This document shows positions 29,866-32,947 of a stretch of 32,947 nucleotides of DNA, one piece after another (the first letter of the stretch is position 1; each line of letters starts with the position of its first letter). The stretch comes from Gnetum montanum. Taxonomy: Eukaryota; Streptophyta; Gnetopsida; Gnetales; Gnetaceae. Both the position numbers and the translations under genes were made by a program. The stretch spans positions 14,406-47,352 of the forward strand of contig MNCI01007695.1 of NCBI GenBank assembly GCA_015680685.1, given 5' to 3'. The notes beneath the pieces were generated by a model. It did not search any database. It had not been told where the DNA came from and was given only the letters and a program-made list of their open reading frames with translations.

Positions 29866-30813
29866 TGATGAGTGGCAAGGTACCCCTATGCCCAACCATA
29901 CGAATCACGAAGCATTTATGCATGATCTAGTTGAATTCTATGGACTCTATAATTTCTTGTACACTAGTATTCTAGGAAGTGAACCTTGCCCTAAAGGTCA
30001 TTTTTCTTCTTCCCAATTACACTTACGATATACAAAGGTATGGTTAACTTTAATCAAGGCATATGATTTTTATTATTTTATGTTTTATGTTTTATATTCT
30101 TTGATGCTTAGAGTAGAGAAATGAAATAATTTAATATCTAATCTAATTTAATCACTTAACTAGTCTCTAACTAATCCTAATGTAAGCATCCAATTCCACT
30201 TTTTGTGTCTTGAACCCATGTATCCATTACTAGGTTACCAAGTGCTATGCTACTAGGCACACCAAGCAATAACGCTACTAGGATTACCAAGTGACTACAT
30301 GTTTATGCTTGAAGTGGTTGTACTTATGTACTTAATCTATCTAGAGTAATTAATTAACTAATCACTTAAAGTCTAATTTATCTTAATTAATTTCATATTT
30401 CATGAAAACAATAAATACATAAATAAATCATTCATCTATTTTAAGTGCTATAAGGTTTAATCAAAAGGGTCATCTTTATTGCCATACACACTGGTGTTGT
30501 TCAAGAACAATAGTGCTTGAATAAAAATCCATATACTTTCTAGTTCCTACTATGGGCACTCAGAGAAATATTTTAACTTTCAAATGAAAAAATTACAAGA
30601 GCTCTACTACTACTATGATTTGAATTCCCAGTAACATAGTTTGGAGCTTGTATTTATAGTTTTTGCTATAGTACTACATTGACAGGGCCTTGTAGATGTA
30701 GCAAATGTTACATTGACGTAGCCCCATCAACAAGGTAACAACACGTAAATGGGGTCTAGTCAACAAGGCTGCATCAACAGGGTTCCGTTGATGCAACACT
30801 TTGATGCTCATCA
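29866..30813 (-). repeat. 5' LTR of element B (948 bp)
   Basis: The ends TGATGAG (29866) and CTCATCA (30813) form a perfect 7-bp terminal inverted repeat. It is co-linear with 7283-8387 except for the 158-bp duplication there. TATA box at 30651-30659; AATAAA on the minus strand at about 30474-30479 may be the polyadenylation signal. U3 has 'catcaacaagg' and 'gtcaacaagg' repeats at 30725-30785. Confidence 0.9.
30651..30659 (-). promoter_or_regulatory. TATA box of B 5' LTR
   Basis: Minus strand CTATAAATA, identical in context to 8226-8234. It would drive the genomic RNA of B leftwards. Confidence 0.68.
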
Positions 30814-30818
30814 CTATT
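30814..30818. repeat. Target-site duplication of element B, right copy (CTATT)
   Basis: Perfect repeat of 7278-7282 on the other side of the element. Confidence 0.85.
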
Positions 30819-31440
30819 CCACTTGGACAAGTGGAAGATGTGGTGAGTACCATAAGTGGTTGGTCTTATCTTACAAATTTTCTTGTTATTAATATGGAAA
30901 AGAACAAAGAAAATTTTCCTATCATTATGGTGAGGGCATGGCTTAGCACTTCAAATGCTAAGCTTGGAATCAAAGACTTATCCTTGGAAATCACCAAGGA
31001 ATATGAAACTGAAGCTATTCAAAGACATAGAGTTTCATGTATCACATACAATAATAATAGGTGCAATTATATTTGAAAAGTTTATACAATAAAATGAGAT
31101 AACATCTTGGCATGCAAATGATGTATTAAAGACATGTGTATACAATAGTATTTGTATGTAGTAGCCAAAAAGTAAGAAGGAACCTATTGGTGGACTAATG
31201 ATGTAGAATCTAAATCATATATATGCATGAAACTAGTCAAAAATATTACAAGTATCTATGTGGAAGAAACTAACAAGATGGAATAGATACAAAGATAAGA
31301 AGATGTTGAATAGGGTGAATTAGAGATACCGAGTAAGTATGAATCATAACCTCTAGAGCTAAAAGTCTTACAGGATGCTTGAATATGCTTATCTAAATAA
31401 AAAAACTATTTATTATAAATTCCAACTGAGGAGACCTAAT
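30819..31440 (+). pseudogene. Protease C-terminal part and linker of element D (after B)
   Basis: This continues the protease broken at 7282: GQVEDVVSTISGWSYLTNFL, FPIIMVRAWLSTSNAKLGIK, DLSLEITKEYETE, CITYNNN, matching B (26950-26720) and A (15700-15440). An apparent open frame beginning inside the LTR at 30801 is accidental upstream of 30819. From about 31080 to 31437 a decayed linker follows (GELEIPSKYES, PLELKVLQDA, YAYLNKKTIYY), matching the B linker (26480-26380). RT should come next but does not: homology stops at about 31437. Confidence 0.78.
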
Positions 31441-31453
31441 ATGTCAGGTAATT

Positions 31454-31467
31454 GAGTCATTGGAATA
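31454..31467 (+). promoter_or_regulatory. Polypurine tract of element D
   Basis: GAGTCATTGGAATA directly before TGATGAAGC at 31468. It aligns with GTCATGGGGGTA (A) and AATCATAGGGGTA (B). Confidence 0.6.
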
Positions 31468-31509
31468 TGATGAAGCATGATTTTATCAAGTGTATCAATT
31501 AGCTAAGAT

Positions 31510-31759
31510 ATCATAGATGCTATATCATAAATGCTACATTGCATCTATGTTGTAGTATTCTTGTCAATACATCTTAGTTGGCTGCTACATCGTAGATACT
31601 ATATTGCATTTGGTATATCATAAATGCTATATCATATTTTCTATAACTTATTTGCATTGATGCATCCTCATCAACGCATTTCCATCAACCTAGCTAAATG
31701 CATTAACACATCCCTGTTAATGAAGCCAAATGCATTAACACATTCTTGTTAATACAATG
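31510..31759 (+). repeat. U3 repeat array of element D LTR
   Basis: Two kinds of repeat. 'atatcataaatgcta' type copies lie at about 31524-31640, with related 'ctacatcgtagata' words. A 32-bp tandem pair starts at 31696 and 31728 ('aaatgcattaacacat', then 'tgttaat'). Both lie upstream of the TATA box. Confidence 0.6.
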
Positions 31760-31771
31760 CCTGTATTTTCT

Positions 31772-31779
31772 TATAAATA
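31772..31779 (+). promoter_or_regulatory. TATA box of D 3' LTR
   Basis: TATAAATA on the plus strand, 304 bases into the LTR, equivalent to the TATA boxes of the other copies. Confidence 0.55.
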
Positions 31780-32430
31780 TGTGAGCACTTGCTACTTATC
31801 TGTGACCATTTGGTCAATAGTGTAGTTGAACTCTTATAGTTTTATTTCATAATCTTAGCAAATAGTCAATAAGTGTCCACAGTGTGGATTTGAGTCAATT
31901 GTACAACATCTTATTTGAGTTTGCATTGTACATGGACACATTCCATGAACGAAAATAAGATCAAGATGAATTCATATTCAATGTAGCATTTTGACTTAGA
32001 ATAGATTTACTTTTAATGAAATTTACTTCTGATGTACTTAGTTGATATTTACATTTCTATGCATGTTAATCAATTGGTGCAATGAGCACAATTTTCATAC
32101 ATGTGACATCTATACTGATATTTCTTAGTGACAGCAACTCCTACGTGATGTTCACTAGCACTCATAAGTGTAGTGTACCTTCGATGTTGAAGCAAAATAT
32201 AAATACATGTAATTGTCATCTTCTTTCAAATAAACTGCTTAGCCTATTGTTATATTTTAAGTATCATTGTGATTAATGAATGTGTTATATTGCTAATAAT
32301 GAAAATCATCATATTCTACATTTTTCACTTCTCAATTCAAGTTTCAAAGGTTTTAGAAGAAACATTTGGCTTTTGGAATCATCTAGTTTAACAAAACCCT
32401 AGTATGGCTTGACATCTTCTTACCATCATG

Positions 32431-32947
32431 GAAGATCACATTTAAGTCAAAACTATTTCAAAGTAGTTAAATATTTGTGATCATGCTTGTGTACATGAAT
32501 GAACATAAATTTGAAAACGTGAAGTGTAATTTTCCTAATAATATTGTAAAAGTTAAAAAATTCAACTCTTGGATAAGGATAAATCTATTATAAATGGGAA
32601 TGTGGTGGATGTGGGATTTTTAAAGAGTTATTTAAGGATGGCATCATTATTAAAATGAACATGGAGTATTATGAGTGAGGTTGTGATATGAGTAGAAGTG
32701 GTTAAAGGAAAAGGATTAAAATTAAATAGAACAGTGCCCAAAAGGACCATGTATCATTGGTACATTATCAATATGGAAGGTACTTGAAAAGTTATGCCAA
32801 GGGAAGAAAAATCATTGTAGGAACTCTTATGGAAGTAAGGCTTCATTATGGAAATCAAAAAATTGTACAAGGTTGGAAGAGTATGTAATAGATTATTTAC
32901 ATGTTAAACAGAAAAGTAAGCTATATGGTGTAGAAAGTTTGGTTTCC
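32431..32947. other. Right flank with no recognisable feature
   Basis: About 517 bases, AT-rich, with no convincing reading frame on either strand and no repeat shared with the rest of the window that I could see. It may be the sequence into which D inserted, possibly the continuation of the remnant at 3380-4100, but nothing shows that. Confidence 0.4.

Larger units (their letters stand above)
7283..30813 (-). mobile_element. Element B: full-length gypsy retrotransposon with a third ORF, containing nested element A
   Basis: Minus-strand element with LTRs at 7283-8387 (3') and 29866-30813 (5'), a perfect CTATT duplication, primer site, polypurine tract, gag, protease, RT, RNase H, integrase, spacer and an extra ORF before the 3' LTR. 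The total span is 23,531 bp; removing A and one duplication copy leaves about 13.45 kb. LTR similarity is roughly 88-90% in the stretches I compared by eye, apart from a 158-bp tandem duplication in the left LTR. The FMDDF box of RT survives, but all genes carry stops. It lies inside the protease of element D. Confidence 0.9.
4205..32430 (+). mobile_element. Element D: old gag-protease-only gypsy copy, split by element B
   Basis: D is the only plus-strand member of the family here and the outermost element. Order: degenerate 5' LTR ending at 4818, primer site 4820-4837, gag from 4965, protease to 7282, then the 23.5 kb element B, protease and linker 30819 to about 31440, polypurine tract 31454-31467, 3' LTR from 31468. 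RT, RNase H, integrase and the 3' spacer are absent: linker homology runs to about 31437 and the polypurine tract follows within 20 bases. The two LTRs are far more diverged from each other than those of A or B, fitting an older insertion. The outer LTR ends are approximate. Confidence 0.75.
31468..32430 (+). repeat. 3' LTR of element D (degenerate; end approximate)
   Basis: Starts TGATGAAGCATG, like the minus-strand LTR starts of A (TGATGAAGC) and B (TGATGAGCATC). TATA box at 31772-31779. The block 31880-32000 ('gtgtccacagtgtgg', 'gtagcattttgacttagaatag') aligns with the other LTRs. The end is placed near 'gtatggcttgacatc...ccatca' at about 32416-32430 from the expected length (about 950) and resemblance to the usual terminal block, and is uncertain. 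U3 carries repeats (31500-31760). Confidence 0.6.

Noticed and set aside
31500-31760. Short repeats as a CRISPR-like or satellite array
   Set aside because: The repeats are few, irregular and lie in the U3 of an LTR upstream of a TATA box in a plant genome.
32082-32276. 64-codon plus-strand frame near the right end
   Set aside because: It lies inside the degenerate 3' LTR of D and shows no codon or motif support.
1-32947. tRNA, rRNA or other structured RNA genes
   Set aside because: I looked for tRNA-like arms and rRNA words and found only the 18-base tRNA-complementary primer sites.

Overview
This is AT-rich, CpG-poor nuclear DNA from a plant with a large, repeat-filled genome. It holds no intact cellular gene, no RNA gene and nothing prokaryotic. 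Almost all of it is explained by four copies (here named A-D) of one Ty3/gypsy LTR-retrotransposon family, plus a small remnant of an unrelated gypsy element. The primer-binding sites match the 3' end of plant tRNA-Asp, and the reverse transcriptase has the KDHFPLPF...DGYSGYNQ...FMDDF style, so an Athila/Tat-type (non-chromovirus) family is likely. A gymnosperm host is plausible from the age and nesting of the copies, but I cannot prove it.

Layout. Element C (minus strand, 1-3291) is cut by the left edge and shows only gag, primer site and 5' LTR. Bases 3292 to about 4100 hold a weak plus-strand gypsy gag/protease remnant. Element D (plus strand, about 4205 to about 32430) is the outer host: degenerate 5' LTR, gag, protease, then a jump straight to the polypurine tract and 3' LTR, with RT, RNase H and integrase missing. 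Element B (minus, 7283-30813) sits inside D's protease, flanked by a perfect 5-bp duplication (CTATT). Element A (minus, 9456-19526) sits inside a third open reading frame of B, flanked by a decayed 5-bp duplication. Both interrupted reading frames stay in phase once the inserted element and one duplication copy are ignored. Without A, B is about 13.45 kb; A is 10.07 kb.

How the genes work together. A and B read, right to left on the minus strand: 5' LTR, tRNA-Asp primer site, gag with an unusual Cys/His knuckle, protease, RT, RNase H, integrase, a 1.6-2 kb non-coding spacer, (in B only) a third ORF of about 900 codons, polypurine tract and 3' LTR. All genes are pseudogenes, dominated by C-to-T/G-to-A decay.

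Most interesting: B's third ORF has an N-terminal globular part and a long coiled-coil C-terminal part. Its ATG lies directly on a good splice acceptor with a branch-point motif. Sister element A keeps that acceptor but lacks the ORF almost exactly from start to stop. Two N positions (15634 and 24550), with a 51-bp perfect duplication and a 26-base C run beside them, look like assembly artefacts.
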